From Streptomyces sp. NBC_00568 (lineage in GTDB: Bacteria; Actinomycetota; Actinomycetes; Streptomycetales; Streptomycetaceae), in contig NZ_JAPENW010000001.1 in NCBI RefSeq assembly GCF_026341855.1, positions 2,657,001 to 2,721,000 on the forward strand: 64,000 nucleotides of DNA, given 5' to 3'. The notes under the pieces are model-generated. The model saw only the letters and a list, made by a program, of their open reading frames with translations, searched no databases and had not been told where the DNA came from. Positions within the stretch are counted from its first letter, which is position 1. Every line of letters starts with the position of its first letter. The position numbers and the translations under genes were made by a program. Shown here piece after piece: positions 18,710-27,627 of this stretch.

Positions 18710-19996
18710 GTGACCCACGACGCGGCTCCCCCGGGACCGGCCCCCGCCCGGGCGAGGCCCGCACGGACACTGCTGCCGCTGTTCCTCCCGGCCGTGGCCG
18801 TCGGAGCGGTCTCGAGCCTCCTCTACGTGGGTGTGAGCAAGCTCGCCGACCAGCTCAAGGACGTGTTGTGGAAGGACCTCCCGGACGCGCTCGGCATCGG
18901 CGGGTACTCCTCCCTCTGGATGATCGTCATGCTCACCAGCACCGGCATCCTGGTCGGTCTGGTGGTGTGGAAGGCGCCGGGGCACGCGGGCCCCGACCCG
19001 GCCACCGTGGGGCTCCAGGCGGAGCCGATGGCCCCCTTCATCCTGCCCGGGCTGCTGGTGGCGACCGCGCTGATGCTGGCGGGCGGCCCGAGCCTCGGCC
19101 CCGAGAACCCGATCATCGCCACCAACGTCGCGCTGGCGTTCTGGGCGGGCCGCAGGTTCGCGCCCGCGGCACCCGGCGCGCTGTGGGTGATGCTGGCCGA
19201 GGCGGGGACGATCGGCGCCCTGTTCGGCACGCCGGTCGCGGCGGCCCTGGTCATCTCCGAAGCGCTCGCAGGACGGCAGATGAAGGGCCTGCTGTGGGAC
19301 AACCTCTTCGCGCCGCTGACGGCGGCGTCGGTGGGCTCGATGACCACGGCGCTGATCGGCCATCCCAGCTTCGACCTGGATCTGCCCCCGCTCGGTGATC
19401 CCGGCTGGGCCGATGTGCTGTCCGCGCTGGTGATCGCCTCCGCCGCGGCGGTGCTCGGCATGGCCGCGGTCTACCTCTTCCCCTACGCCCACAAGGCCTT
19501 CTCGCTCCTGCGCCACCCCATGCTGGCCCTGCCCGTCGGCGGGCTCGTCCTCGGTCTGCTGGGTTGCCTGGGCGGCCCGCTGACGCTGTTCAAGGGCCTG
19601 GACCAGGTCGCCGAGATCGCCCGGCACCCGGACGACTATTCGGCGGGCCGGTACGCGCTGATGGCCGTGGTGAAGCTCGCCGCGCTGGTCGTCGCGGCGT
19701 CCTGCGGGTTCCGGGGCGGCCGGATCTTCCCGGCCGTCTTCGTCGGCGCCGCGTTCGGCCTGTGCGCCCACGCGCTCGTGCCCTCGGTCCCGTCGTCGCT
19801 GGGCCTGGCCGCCGGAGTGCTGGGCACGCTCCTCGCGATCACTCGGCAGGGCTGGGTGAGCCTCTTCACGGCCGCCGTCCTGGTGTCCTCGCCCACGATC
19901 ATCGCCCTGCTCTGCATCGCCTCGCTGCCGGCCTGGCTGCTGGTGACCGGACGGCCCCAGATGCAACTGCACGAGGACGGAAGTCCGCTCCGATGA
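18710..19996 (+). CDS. ClC-family chloride channel/antiporter-like membrane protein
   Basis: The 428-residue protein has about ten to eleven hydrophobic helices. ClC signatures are visible: GPENP (residues ~129-133, equivalent to the GREGP motif with its gating Glu), GTPVAAALVISEA (~182-194) and GGRIFPAVFVGAAFG (~336-350, matching GxFxPxLxxGAxxG). The first filter motif GSGIP is not recognisable, so it belongs with YfeO-like atypical members. GTG at 18710 follows AGGGTGAG. It lies 96 nt upstream of glutamate decarboxylase in the same direction; the pair suggests acid-stress function. Confidence 0.85.
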   Translation: MTHDAAPPGPAPARARPARTLLPLFLPAVAVGAVSSLLYVGVSKLADQLKDVLWKDLPDALGIGGYSSLWMIVMLTSTGILVGLVVWKAPGHAGPDPATVGLQAEPMAPFILPGLLVATALMLAGGPSLGPENPIIATNVALAFWAGRRFAPAAPGALWVMLAEAGTIGALFGTPVAAALVISEALAGRQMKGLLWDNLFAPLTAASVGSMTTALIGHPSFDLDLPPLGDPGWADVLSALVIASAAAVLGMAAVYLFPYAHKAFSLLRHPMLALPVGGLVLGLLGCLGGPLTLFKGLDQVAEIARHPDDYSAGRYALMAVVKLAALVVAASCGFRGGRIFPAVFVGAAFGLCAHALVPSVPSSLGLAAGVLGTLLAITRQGWVSLFTAAVLVSSPTIIALLCIASLPAWLLVTGRPQMQLHEDGSPLR

Positions 19997-20092
19997 ACCA
20001 CCGGAGAACCGCATCCCCGATGAACCACCGGGAACCCCACATCCGATGAACCAAGGGGACGCCCCGTCCCGCTGAACCGTTGGGAGAAGCCC
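19990..20092 (+). repeat. four imperfect 26-27-bp tandem repeats filling the ClC-gadB spacer
   Basis: CCGATGAACCA or close variants start at 19990, 20017, 20043 and 20069 (spacings 27, 26, 26). The first copy contains the ClC stop codon and the last ends at the gadB ribosome-binding site. Each copy carries an ATGA or CTGA, with no useful open frame. Confidence 0.7.
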
Positions 20093-21499
20093 ATGCCGCT
20101 CCATCAGGGCCACCAGACGCCCGATGAACGCCCGATGTCCGTCAACCCGTTCTACGGCGAGACCAATCCGGTCAGCGGCATGATCGAGGCACCGCCGAAG
20201 CACCGGCTCCCCGACGGCCCGCTGCCGCCCACGACGGCACTCCAGATCGTCCACGACGAGCTCATGCTGGACGGGAACTCCCGGCTGAACCTGGCCACGT
20301 TCGTCACCACCTGGATGGAACCGCAGGCCGGGATCCTGATGGCGGAGTGCCGGGACAAGAACATGATCGACAAGGACGAGTACCCCCGCACGGCCGAGCT
20401 GGAGCGGCGCTGCGTGGCCATGCTCGCCGACCTGTGGAACGCGCCGGACCCGTCCGCCGCGGTGGGCTGTTCCACCACCGGTTCGAGCGAGGCGTGCATG
20501 CTCGCCGGCATGGCGCTCAAGCGGCGCTGGGCGCAGCGCAACGCTGACCGCTACCCGGGTGCGCGGCCCAACTTGGTCATGGGCGTGAACGTCCAGGTGT
20601 GCTGGGAGAAGTTCTGCAACTTCTGGGAGGTCGAGGCCCGACAGATCCCCATGGAGGGCAACCGGTTCCACCTCGACCCCGAGGCGGCGGCCGAGCTGTG
20701 CGACGAGAACACCATCGGCGTCGTCGGCATCCTCGGCTCCACCTTCGACGGGTCGTACGAGCCGATCCAGGAGCTGTGCGCGGCACTGGACCGGCTCCAG
20801 GAGCGCACGGGCCTGGACATCCCGGTCCATGTCGACGGCGCGTCCGGGGCGATGGTCGCGCCCTTCATCGACGAGGACCTGGTCTGGGACTTCCGGCTGC
20901 CCCGGGTCTCGTCGATCAACACCTCGGGGCACAAGTACGGCCTGGTCTACCCGGGTGTCGGCTGGGCGCTGTGGCGGACGGCCGCGGAACTGCCCGAGGA
21001 ACTGGTCTTCCGGGTGAACTACCTGGGCGGCGACATGCCGACCTTCGCCCTCAACTTCTCGCGCCCGGGAGCCCAGGTCGTCGCTCAGTACTACACGTTC
21101 CTGCGGCTGGGCCGGGCCGGCTACCGGGCGGTGCAGCAGACGACCCGGGAGGTGGCCCGCGCGCTGGCCGAACGCATCGACTGTCTGGGCGACTTCCGGC
21201 TCATCACCCGGGGCGACGAGTTGCCGGTGTTCGCCTTCACGACGGCGCCCGAGGTGACCGCGTACGACGTCTTCGACGTGTCCCGGAGGATGCGCGAGAG
21301 CGGCTGGCTGCTGCCCGCGTACACGTTCCCCGAGAACCGCGAGGACCTGTCCGTGCTGCGCGTGGTGTGCCGCAACGGTTTCACCTCCGACCTCGCCGAC
21401 CTCTTCGTCGAGGACCTGAGCCGGCTGCTGCCCGAACTGCGCCTCCAGCCGCATCCGATGACCCACGACAAGGGGGCGGCGACGAGCTTCCATCACTAG
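20093..21499 (+). CDS. gadB: glutamate decarboxylase
   Basis: PLP enzyme converting glutamate to GABA while consuming a proton. The 468-residue length is that of bacterial GadB. Seen are NPFYGETNP near the N-terminus, TTGSSEACMLAGMALKRRW, the PLP-phosphate/ring residues in HVDGASGAMVAPF, and the Schiff-base lysine in INTSGHKYGLVYPGVGW. The C-terminus keeps a His-His end (SFHH), comparable with the pH-switching C-terminal His of E. coli GadB. ATG at 20093 follows GGGAG; a second ATG at residue 15 is possible. No glutamate/GABA antiporter gene is nearby. Confidence 0.95.
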   Translation: MPLHQGHQTPDERPMSVNPFYGETNPVSGMIEAPPKHRLPDGPLPPTTALQIVHDELMLDGNSRLNLATFVTTWMEPQAGILMAECRDKNMIDKDEYPRTAELERRCVAMLADLWNAPDPSAAVGCSTTGSSEACMLAGMALKRRWAQRNADRYPGARPNLVMGVNVQVCWEKFCNFWEVEARQIPMEGNRFHLDPEAAAELCDENTIGVVGILGSTFDGSYEPIQELCAALDRLQERTGLDIPVHVDGASGAMVAPFIDEDLVWDFRLPRVSSINTSGHKYGLVYPGVGWALWRTAAELPEELVFRVNYLGGDMPTFALNFSRPGAQVVAQYYTFLRLGRAGYRAVQQTTREVARALAERIDCLGDFRLITRGDELPVFAFTTAPEVTAYDVFDVSRRMRESGWLLPAYTFPENREDLSVLRVVCRNGFTSDLADLFVEDLSRLLPELRLQPHPMTHDKGAATSFHH

Positions 21500-21546
21500 G
21501 GGCTGTGGTCCGGGCCGCGGTCGGCGCTCCGGGGGAGCGGCGGGTG

Positions 21547-21574
21547 CCCGCCCGGCCTCGCGGCGCCGGGCGGG
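21547..21574. terminator. bidirectional hairpin between gadB and the ABC permease gene
   Basis: CCCGCCCGGC and GCCGGGCGGG form a perfect 10-bp stem with an 8-nt loop in an 87-nt convergent gap. Confidence 0.7.
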
Positions 21575-21586
21575 CGAGGTGTTCCG

Positions 21587-22423
21587 CTAGTGGCTCAGGC
21601 GGGCGAATCGCCGGACCGCCAGAGGGAAGAAGACCGCGAGCAGGGCAAGGGGCCAGAGAACCGCCGCCCCGATGTGACCCGGCTCCCCGCCCGGTCCGCC
21701 GAACAGGTCGCGCACGGCCGTCGCCGTCTGGGACATCGGGTTCCATGCGACGACCGTGCCCAGCCAGCCGGGCATGGAGTCGGGGACGGCGAAGGCGTTG
21801 GACAGGAAGCCGACGGGCCAGACCAGGATCTGCACGGCCTGCACCATCTCCGGCTTCCCGGCCACCATCGCCAGGTGGATGCCGATCCACAGCATCGCGA
21901 AGCGGAAGAGCAGGAGCAGGCCCATCGCTGCGAGGAACGCGCCGGGCGTGCTGTCGGCGCGCCAGCCGATCGCGTACCCGACCCCGGTCAGCACGGCCAG
22001 GCCCACGGCCGACTGGAGCATGTCGGCGGCCGAACGGCCCACCAGGACCGCGCCGTTGGCCATCGGCATGGAGCGGAAACGGTCGATGACGCCCTTGTTG
22101 AGGTCCTGGGTGACGGCCAGCATCGTGCCCTCCAGACCGAAGGCCATGGTCAGGGCAAGCATCCCCGGCACCAGGTAGTCGACGTAGTCGCCCTCGACCC
22201 CCCGGCCGCCGCCGACGAGGTAGCCGAACATCAGGAGCAGCATCACGGGGAAGACCAGGCCGACGGCGACCTGGACCGGTTGCCGTGCCCAGTGGGCGAG
22301 TTCGCGGCGGGTCATGGTCCAGCAGTCGGAGAGGAGACGGCCGCCCTCACGCTGTCCCCGGGGTTCCCCGTGCCGCCAAGGACCCCGGTTCCTTGCGCGG
22401 TTGGTGTCGTACGTCGTGCTCAC
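21587..22423 (-). CDS. DrrB-like ABC-2 exporter permease
   Basis: The 278-residue protein has a hydrophilic N-terminus, then six hydrophobic helices of the ABC-2 type ([29 protein letters not shown], an elbow with [22 protein letters not shown], and [15 protein letters not shown]). The start GTG overlaps the TGA of the upstream ATPase gene (GTGA), so subunits are translated together. Closest in style to daunorubicin-resistance permeases; the substrate is unknown. Confidence 0.9.
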   Translation of the reverse strand: MSTTYDTNRARNRGPWRHGEPRGQREGGRLLSDCWTMTRRELAHWARQPVQVAVGLVFPVMLLLMFGYLVGGGRGVEGDYVDYLVPGMLALTMAFGLEGTMLAVTQDLNKGVIDRFRSMPMANGAVLVGRSAADMLQSAVGLAVLTGVGYAIGWRADSTPGAFLAAMGLLLLFRFAMLWIGIHLAMVAGKPEMVQAVQILVWPVGFLSNAFAVPDSMPGWLGTVVAWNPMSQTATAVRDLFGGPGGEPGHIGAAVLWPLALLAVFFPLAVRRFARLSH

Positions 22424-23373
22424 ACGGCCTCCTTCACTCGCTGCTCGTCTCCGGTGAGGTGCAGGAACACCTCGTCGAGTGTCGGCCGCCGCAGCGCGAT
22501 GTCCTCCGCCTCGATCCCGGCCTCCTCCAGGGCGCGTACGACCGCGGCGAGGGCCGCCATGCGGTCGGTGACCGGGGCGCTCAGCAGCCGGCGGTCCGTG
22601 TCGACCGAGACGCCCTCCCCGGGGAACGGCAGCAGGGCCACGGCGGCGCCCAGCAGTCCCGCGTCGCGCAGCACCACGTCGATGCGGTCGCCGCCCGTCC
22701 GGGACTTCAGTTCGTCCGCCGTGCCGTCCGCGATGACGCGTCCGCGGTCGACGACCGAGATGCGGTCGGCGAGCTGGTCCGCCTCCTCCAGGTACTGCGT
22801 GGTGAGCAGCACCGTCGTGCCGCCGCCGACCAGGGAGCGCACCGCGGCCCACACCTCGGCCCGGCCGCGCGGGTCGAGCCCGGTCGTCGGTTCGTCCAGG
22901 AACAGCACCTCGGGGTCGGTGATGAGGGAGGCGGCCAGGTCCAGGCGGCGCCGCATGCCGCCGCTGTACGCGCGGACCGCCTTGCGGCCGGTGTCGGCGA
23001 GGCCGAAGCGTTCCAGGAGCTCACCGGCCCGCTCGCGCGCGGCGCGGGCGCCCAGGTGGTGGAGGCGCCCGAACATCTCCAGGTTCTGCCGGCCGCCGAG
23101 TTCCTCGTCGAGCGCGGCGTGCTGGCCGAGCAGGCCGATGCGTGACCGCACCCGGCGGGCCTCGCGCACCAGGTCGTGCCCGGCGACCTCCACCCGGCCG
23201 CTGTCCGGCCGCAGCAGGGTGGACAGGACCCTGACCAGGGTCGTCTTGCCCGCGCCGTTGGGGCCGAGCACCCCGTGCACCGTGCCGTACCCGACCCGCA
23301 GGTCCAGTCCGTCCAGCGCGTGTCTGTCCCCGTACCGCTTGCGTACGCCTTCGGCGACGATCGCCTCGGTCAT
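22420..23373 (-). CDS. DrrA-like ABC exporter ATP-binding protein
   Basis: The 317-residue ATPase has Walker [10 protein letters not shown] (about residues 38-46), Q-loop [14 protein letters not shown], signature [12 protein letters not shown], Walker [14 protein letters not shown] and the switch His region replaced by [13 protein letters not shown], as in DrrA proteins. The C-terminal ~90 residues are the DrrA-specific extension. ATG at 23373 is 138 nt from the padR stop; that gap holds two operator-like palindromes and a promoter. Confidence 0.94.
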   Translation of the reverse strand: MTEAIVAEGVRKRYGDRHALDGLDLRVGYGTVHGVLGPNGAGKTTLVRVLSTLLRPDSGRVEVAGHDLVREARRVRSRIGLLGQHAALDEELGGRQNLEMFGRLHHLGARAARERAGELLERFGLADTGRKAVRAYSGGMRRRLDLAASLITDPEVLFLDEPTTGLDPRGRAEVWAAVRSLVGGGTTVLLTTQYLEEADQLADRISVVDRGRVIADGTADELKSRTGGDRIDVVLRDAGLLGAAVALLPFPGEGVSVDTDRRLLSAPVTDRMAALAAVVRALEEAGIEAEDIALRRPTLDEVFLHLTGDEQRVKEAV

Positions 23374-23422
23374 CCCGCTCCCTCCGCTCCGGCAGCCCGC
23401 TCCCGGCCCACTGCCCGGAAGC

Positions 23423-23494
23423 AGTATTCAAACTTGACTACTGCCATGTCGCGGAGGGTATGCCCGGCCGGAGCATTAGTCAAACTTGATGAGT
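23423..23494 (-). promoter_or_regulatory. promoter and twin operator of the ABC exporter operon (probable PadR sites)
   Basis: Two dyads share the core TCAAACTTGA: AGTATTCAAACTTGACTACT at 23423-23442 and a weaker one at 23475-23494. Their centres are 52 bp (five helical turns) apart. On the minus strand TTGACT (23483-23478), a 17-nt spacer and TACCCT (23460-23455) make a good promoter whose -35 lies inside the upstream dyad. The second dyad falls just past the expected transcription start, an arrangement suited to looping or road-block repression. Confidence 0.6.
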
Positions 23495-23511
23495 GTGCGG
23501 CTGTGCGCGGC

Positions 23512-24153
23512 TCAGCGCGCGTCCTCGGGGTGCCGCTCCCCCGTCGCGTACGGGTTGTCCTCGCCCTCCCCGAGGATGCCGACGAACGCCTCGCCCTCCC
23601 CGGCGAAGGTGTACGCACCGCCCTCGACGCGGGCGATCAGGCCGCGCGTCCACGCGGCGTCCGCGTCGGCGGTGTGGACCCAGAGGTTCATGATCTCGCC
23701 GATGTGGCCGAGCTGCTCGGGGCCGTCCTCGGGCACGTAGTGCTCGGTGACGGACGCCCGCCACTCCTCGATCCCGCGGATCCGCTCCTTCAGGAGGGCC
23801 ACCGCCTCGCCCCTCGGCAGGTCGACGATGAAGCCGATGCCCGCCGACTGGACGTCCATCTTCTGGTCGTACGACGTCAGGGACTCGCGCAGCAGCGACA
23901 GGAACTCCTCGGTGCCCTTGTCCGTGATCTCGTACTCGGTGCGCGGCGGTCCGCCGGCCGTGGACGGCGCGATCTCGTGGGCGTGCAGCAGGCCCTGCTT
24001 GGCCATCTGCTTGAGCGCGTGATAGATCGAGCCGGGCTTGGCGTTGGACCACTCGTGCGCGCCCCAGTACTCCAGGTCGTTGCGCACCTGGTAGCCGTGG
24101 GCCCGCCCGTGCTGGCGGACCGCGCCGAGCACGAGGAGACGGATCGCTGACAT
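23512..24153 (-). CDS. PadR-family transcriptional repressor
   Basis: The 213-residue protein has the PadR winged helix at residues 1-80 (LVLGAVRQHGRAHGYQVRNDL, SIYHALKQMAKQGLL, RTEYEITDKG). A PadR-C/Vir-type helical dimerisation domain of ~120 residues follows. It lies directly upstream of, and in the same direction as, the DrrAB-like genes, so drug-responsive repression of that exporter is the obvious role. Confidence 0.9.
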   Translation of the reverse strand: MSAIRLLVLGAVRQHGRAHGYQVRNDLEYWGAHEWSNAKPGSIYHALKQMAKQGLLHAHEIAPSTAGGPPRTEYEITDKGTEEFLSLLRESLTSYDQKMDVQSAGIGFIVDLPRGEAVALLKERIRGIEEWRASVTEHYVPEDGPEQLGHIGEIMNLWVHTADADAAWTRGLIARVEGGAYTFAGEGEAFVGILGEGEDNPYATGERHPEDAR

Positions 24154-24194
24154 CCGTCCAGCCTAGGGGGTGTCCGCGAAGCCCCGTCGTCCGG

Positions 24195-24743
24195 TCAGCT
24201 CCAGGATGTGCCCTGTTCCATCGCCACCAGCTCGAAGGCGGTCCTGCCGTCCAGGGACTCGCGGATGATGTCGGCGTGCCCGGCGTGGCGGGCCGTCTCG
24301 CGGATCAGATGCAGTGCCAGCCAGCGCATCGAGACGCGGCCCTCCGGCGGGAACCAGGGGTCGTTCGGGAGCGCGAAGGTGTCGTCGAGACTCGGCACCG
24401 AGCGCAGGAACGCCTCCGTCTCGGCGGCGACCTTCTCCCAGTACGCGAGCTGGGAGGCGACCGTCTCGCCCTCCGTGAGGACGAAGCACTCGTGCCAGTT
24501 CGACTCGTCCCGCTTCACCGCGGGCTGCTCCCCCTTGGCCCGTGCGACCCAGCCCTGCTCGACCTCGGCGACGTGCTTGAGCAGCCCGCCGAGCGAGAGT
24601 TCGCTGGCGCTCGGCCTGCTCGCCGCCTGCTCCTCGGTCAGCCCCAGCAGTGCCCGGCGGATGCCGCCGCGCTGCTCCTCCACGAAGGCGAGCAGTGCTC
24701 CGCGTTCGTCGCCCTGCTCCTCGGCTCGCACGTGCGTGACCAT
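24195..24743 (-). CDS. DinB/DUF664-family four-helix protein
   Basis: The 182-residue protein follows the DinB-like pattern: a first helix with LLAFVEEQRGGIRRALLGLTEEQA, GGLLKHVAEVEQGWVARA carrying the first metal His, and HLIRETARHAGHADIIRESLDG carrying the second and third. Actinobacterial members are mycothiol- or bacillithiol-dependent S-transferase relatives, but the thiol partner cannot be read here. It has its own promoter region after an inverted repeat at 24792-24828. Confidence 0.88.
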   Translation of the reverse strand: MVTHVRAEEQGDERGALLAFVEEQRGGIRRALLGLTEEQAASRPSASELSLGGLLKHVAEVEQGWVARAKGEQPAVKRDESNWHECFVLTEGETVASQLAYWEKVAAETEAFLRSVPSLDDTFALPNDPWFPPEGRVSMRWLALHLIRETARHAGHADIIRESLDGRTAFELVAMEQGTSWS

Positions 24744-24791
24744 GACCGGCCGCCTTTCATCGGGTCCTGTTGCCTGACACCGATGACGCTA

Positions 24792-24828
24792 CGGACCCTT
24801 GCGGTCAGTTTCTGTCCGCAAGGGTCCG
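24792..24828. terminator. 13-bp perfect inverted repeat between the DinB and aldehyde dehydrogenase genes
   Basis: CGGACCCTTGCGG (24792-24804) pairs with CCGCAAGGGTCCG (24816-24828) around an 11-nt loop. It stands 41 nt after the dehydrogenase stop (minus strand) and 49 nt before the DinB start, so it can be a terminator of the first or an operator of the second. Confidence 0.5.
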
Positions 24829-24869
24829 GGGCGCGAAGGCGTGTCAGCAGGGCCTGCCGGGAAGGCGCG

Positions 24870-26330
24870 TCAGAAGGGGAAGAGGCTCCGCCCGTGCTGC
24901 ACCGAGATCCACTTCGTCGTGGTGAAGGCGTCGACCGTCGTCTCGCCGTTCAGGCGGCCGATGCCGGAGTGCTTCTCGCCGCCGAAGGGGACGAGGGGCT
25001 CGTCGTGGACGGTGCCGTCGTTGACGTGGAACATGCCGGTGTCGATCTGCTTGGCGAAGTTCACGCCGCGCTCGACGTCGGCCGTGTGGACGGCGCCGGA
25101 GAGGCCGTACGGGGTGTCGTTGACGATCCTGACCGCCTCCTCCTCGCCGTCGAACGGGACGAGGAAGACGACCGGGCCGAAGATCTCCTGCCGGAGCAGG
25201 CCCGAGTCGGCGGGGAGGCCGGTCAGGACGGAGGGCTCGACCAGGTTGTCGGTGGTCGAGCCGTGCAGCAGCGCGGTGGCACCCTCGGCGATCGCCTGCT
25301 CGACGGCACCCGAGAGCGCGTCCGCCTGCGAGGAGTTGATGACCGGGCCGATGACCGTCTGCGGGTCGCTCGGGTCACCGGTCTTCAGCGTCCTGACCTT
25401 GGCGACGAACTTCTCGGTGAACTCGGCCTCGATCGACCGGTCCACGAGGACACGGTTCGCGGCCATGCAGACCTGGCCCTGGTGGACGTAGCGGCTGAAG
25501 ACCGCCGCGTCGACCGCGTAGTCGATGTCCGCGTCCTCCAGGACCACCAGGGCGCTGTTGCCGCCCAGTTCGAGCACCGAGCGCTTGAAGTTCGCGGCGC
25601 AGACCGTGGCCACGTGACGGCCGACCTTGTCGGAGCCGGTGAAGGAGATGACCTTCGGGACCGGGTGCTCGATGAAGGCGTCGCCGATCTCGGCGATGTC
25701 GGTGATGACGACGTTGAGGAGACCACCGGGCAGGCCCGCGTCCTCGAAGATCTTCGCGACCAGGGAACCGCCGACGATCGGGGTGTTCTGGTGCGGCTTC
25801 AGGACCACGCCGTTGCCGAGCGCGAGAGCCGGCGCGACGGACTTGATCGACAGCAGGAAGGGGAAGTTGAAGGGGCTGATGACACCCACGACGCCGACCG
25901 GGACGCGGTAGAGGCGGTTCTCCTTGCCGTCGACCGGCGAGGGGATGATCTTCCCTTCGGGGCGCAGCGCCAGCTGGACCGACTCGCGCAGGAACTCCCG
26001 GACGAGGTGCAGCTCGAAGGCCGCCTTGAGGCGGGTGCCGCCGAGCTCGGCGATGATGACCTCGGCGATCTCCGCCTCGCGCTCGTCGATGAGGGCGAGT
26101 GCCTTCTCGAAGACCGCACGCCGCGCGTACGCGTTCGTCGCGCCCCACTTCTTCTGGGCGCGCTCGGCGGCGCGGTAGGCGTCATCGACCTCTTCGACCG
26201 TGGCTATCGTGATCGACGCCAGCTTCTCGCCGTCGTACGGGTTGAAGTCGATGATGTCCCAGGAGCCCGTTCCCGGGCGCCACTCGCCGTCGATGTACTG
26301 CTGGGCCAGGTCGGTGAAGTAGGACGACAT
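24870..26330 (-). CDS. NAD(P)-dependent aldehyde dehydrogenase, aromatic aldehyde type
   Basis: The 486-residue ALDH has the catalytic Glu in ELGGNSALVVLEDAD, the catalytic Cys in GQVCMAANR, NAD-site ISPFNFPFLLSIKSVAPALA and FTGSDKVGR, and C-terminal PFGGEKHSGIGR. The N-terminal and ELGGNSAL sequences resemble vanillin/benzaldehyde dehydrogenases more than betaine-aldehyde or succinate-semialdehyde types. ATG at 26330 follows GAGGGAG; a 27-codon upstream extension is rejected. The gene stands alone. Confidence 0.93.
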   Translation of the reverse strand: MSSYFTDLAQQYIDGEWRPGTGSWDIIDFNPYDGEKLASITIATVEEVDDAYRAAERAQKKWGATNAYARRAVFEKALALIDEREAEIAEVIIAELGGTRLKAAFELHLVREFLRESVQLALRPEGKIIPSPVDGKENRLYRVPVGVVGVISPFNFPFLLSIKSVAPALALGNGVVLKPHQNTPIVGGSLVAKIFEDAGLPGGLLNVVITDIAEIGDAFIEHPVPKVISFTGSDKVGRHVATVCAANFKRSVLELGGNSALVVLEDADIDYAVDAAVFSRYVHQGQVCMAANRVLVDRSIEAEFTEKFVAKVRTLKTGDPSDPQTVIGPVINSSQADALSGAVEQAIAEGATALLHGSTTDNLVEPSVLTGLPADSGLLRQEIFGPVVFLVPFDGEEEAVRIVNDTPYGLSGAVHTADVERGVNFAKQIDTGMFHVNDGTVHDEPLVPFGGEKHSGIGRLNGETTVDAFTTTKWISVQHGRSLFPF

Positions 26331-26464
26331 GTGCTCCCTCAATCCCTGTGCTGCCGAGGCAGTCCTGGCCCGGGTCAGCAGACATCCGATCACGGTCTGA
26401 TCACACGTCATCGTACTTGTGTTTCAAGGGAGTTGAAGAAGGCCTGGGAAGTCTGTGGGGACTC

Positions 26465-27328
26465 TCAGGACAGCTGGAGCAGCCCCCGCAGGAGATCGCG
26501 GCTCTCGGACGGCCCGGGGCTGTCCTGCTGCAGCTGCTTGAGCGCGCTCTCGTACTGGGTGACGTCCTCGCGCTTGTCCAGGTAGAGCGCGCTGGTGAGC
26601 TGCTCCAGATAGACGACGTCCGACAGGTCGGACTCCGGGAAGCTCAGGATGGTGAAGGAACCGCTCTCGCCGGAGTGCCCGCCGAAGCTGAACGGCATGA
26701 CCTGAAGCCGTACGTTGGGCTGCTCCGAGACCTCGATCAGATGCTGGAGCTGTCCGCGCATCACCTCGCGGTCGCCGTACGGGCGGCGCAGCGCGGCCTC
26801 GTCGAGGACGATGTGGAACTCGGGGGCGTTCTCCGAGACGAGATACTTCTGGCGCTCCAGCCGTAGGGCCACACGCCGGTCGACGTCGGCGGCGGAGGCG
26901 CCCTTCATCCCGCGCCGGACGACCGCGTGGGCGTACGCCTCGGTCTGCAACAGGCCGTGCACGAACTGCACTTCGTACACCCGGATCAGGTGGGCCGCGC
27001 CCTCGAGGCCGACGTAGGTGGGGAACCAGCTGGGCAGGACGTCGGAGTAACTGTGCCACCAGCCCGCGACGTTGGCCTCTTTGGCGAGCGAGACCAGGGA
27101 GGTGCGCTCGGCCTCGTCGTTGATGCCGTAGAGCGTCAGCAGATCCTCGACGTCGCGCGTCTTGAAGCTCACCCTTCCCAACTCCATGCGACTGATCTTC
27201 GATTCGGAGGCGCGGATCGAGTAACCGGCCGCTTCACGGGTGATGCCACGCGCCTCACGCAGGCGCCGCAGATGTGACCCCAGCAGCATGCGCCGCACCA
27301 CCGAGCCGCTCGACTCACCAGCGCTCAC
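26465..27328 (-). CDS. Scr1/WhiJ-like helix-turn-helix regulator (XRE + DUF5753)
   Basis: The 287-residue protein has an N-terminal HTH (LGSHLRRLREARGITREAAG, then SESKISRMELGRVSFKTRDVEDLL) and the DUF5753 domain (LIRVYEVQFVHGLLQTEAYA, RQKYLVSENAPEFHIVLDEAALRRP, and FGGHSGESGSFTILSFPESD). GTG at 27328 has GGGGAGG nine bases upstream; an in-frame ATG at 27346 would cover it. It diverges from an RsbW-like ATPase gene, with a DUF397 gene beyond: the standard Streptomyces WhiJ/AbaA triad, in which the HTH protein is antagonised by the small DUF397 partner. Confidence 0.94.
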   Translation of the reverse strand: MSAGESSGSVVRRMLLGSHLRRLREARGITREAAGYSIRASESKISRMELGRVSFKTRDVEDLLTLYGINDEAERTSLVSLAKEANVAGWWHSYSDVLPSWFPTYVGLEGAAHLIRVYEVQFVHGLLQTEAYAHAVVRRGMKGASAADVDRRVALRLERQKYLVSENAPEFHIVLDEAALRRPYGDREVMRGQLQHLIEVSEQPNVRLQVMPFSFGGHSGESGSFTILSFPESDLSDVVYLEQLTSALYLDKREDVTQYESALKQLQQDSPGPSESRDLLRGLLQLS

Positions 27329-27627
27329 GTTCGTCAGCCTCCCCAACCGTCTTCCAGACGCCGAAGTCTGCCACTAAAACACTTCAAGCTGTACTCGTTC
27401 GGTTACGGAAACGGAAAGTAGCCAAAGGAGCCGCACAGGAAAGGATCAGTACGGGGTCAACAACTGGGAATAAGGTGACAGAAGAAATGAGTAAGAAGTA
27501 GGAGAGGAAGGTCCAATTCGGGCGCGTGCACGTGCATCTGCCCTTGCATCTGCTGTACGCATTCGGAACCATGGTCCCCGCGCCACCGCTGCATCGCAAC
27601 GACCGCGAACACCCGGGAGTGCCTCGC
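27329..27627. other. divergent regulatory region of the WhiJ-like triad
   Basis: The 299-nt gap is much lower in G+C than its surroundings between 27370 and 27510, with A-rich runs, and has no credible gene. It must hold the HTH gene promoter and, on the right, the ATPase gene promoter with the 31-bp motif at 27523-27553. Confidence 0.6.
27523..27553 (+). promoter_or_regulatory. 31-bp TGCA-rich motif, copy A (upstream of the RsbW-like gene)
   Basis: The motif runs CGCGTGCACGTGCATCTGCC followed by 11 more bases ending in TGCATCTGC. It is identical at 30 of 31 positions to the minus-strand sequence at 28710-28680. It holds the palindrome GTGCACGTGCA and a repeated TGCATCTGC. It lies about 75 nt before the start codon at 27628. 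Confidence 0.65.

Noticed and set aside
18578..21496. 972-codon frame antisense to the ClC and gadB genes
   Set aside because: It covers two well-supported genes on the other strand, its composition is Arg/Gly/Asp/His-rich and it has no domain signal.
24195..26330. DinB and aldehyde dehydrogenase genes as one operon
   Set aside because: A 126-nt gap with a 13-bp perfect inverted repeat separates them, and the functions are unrelated.
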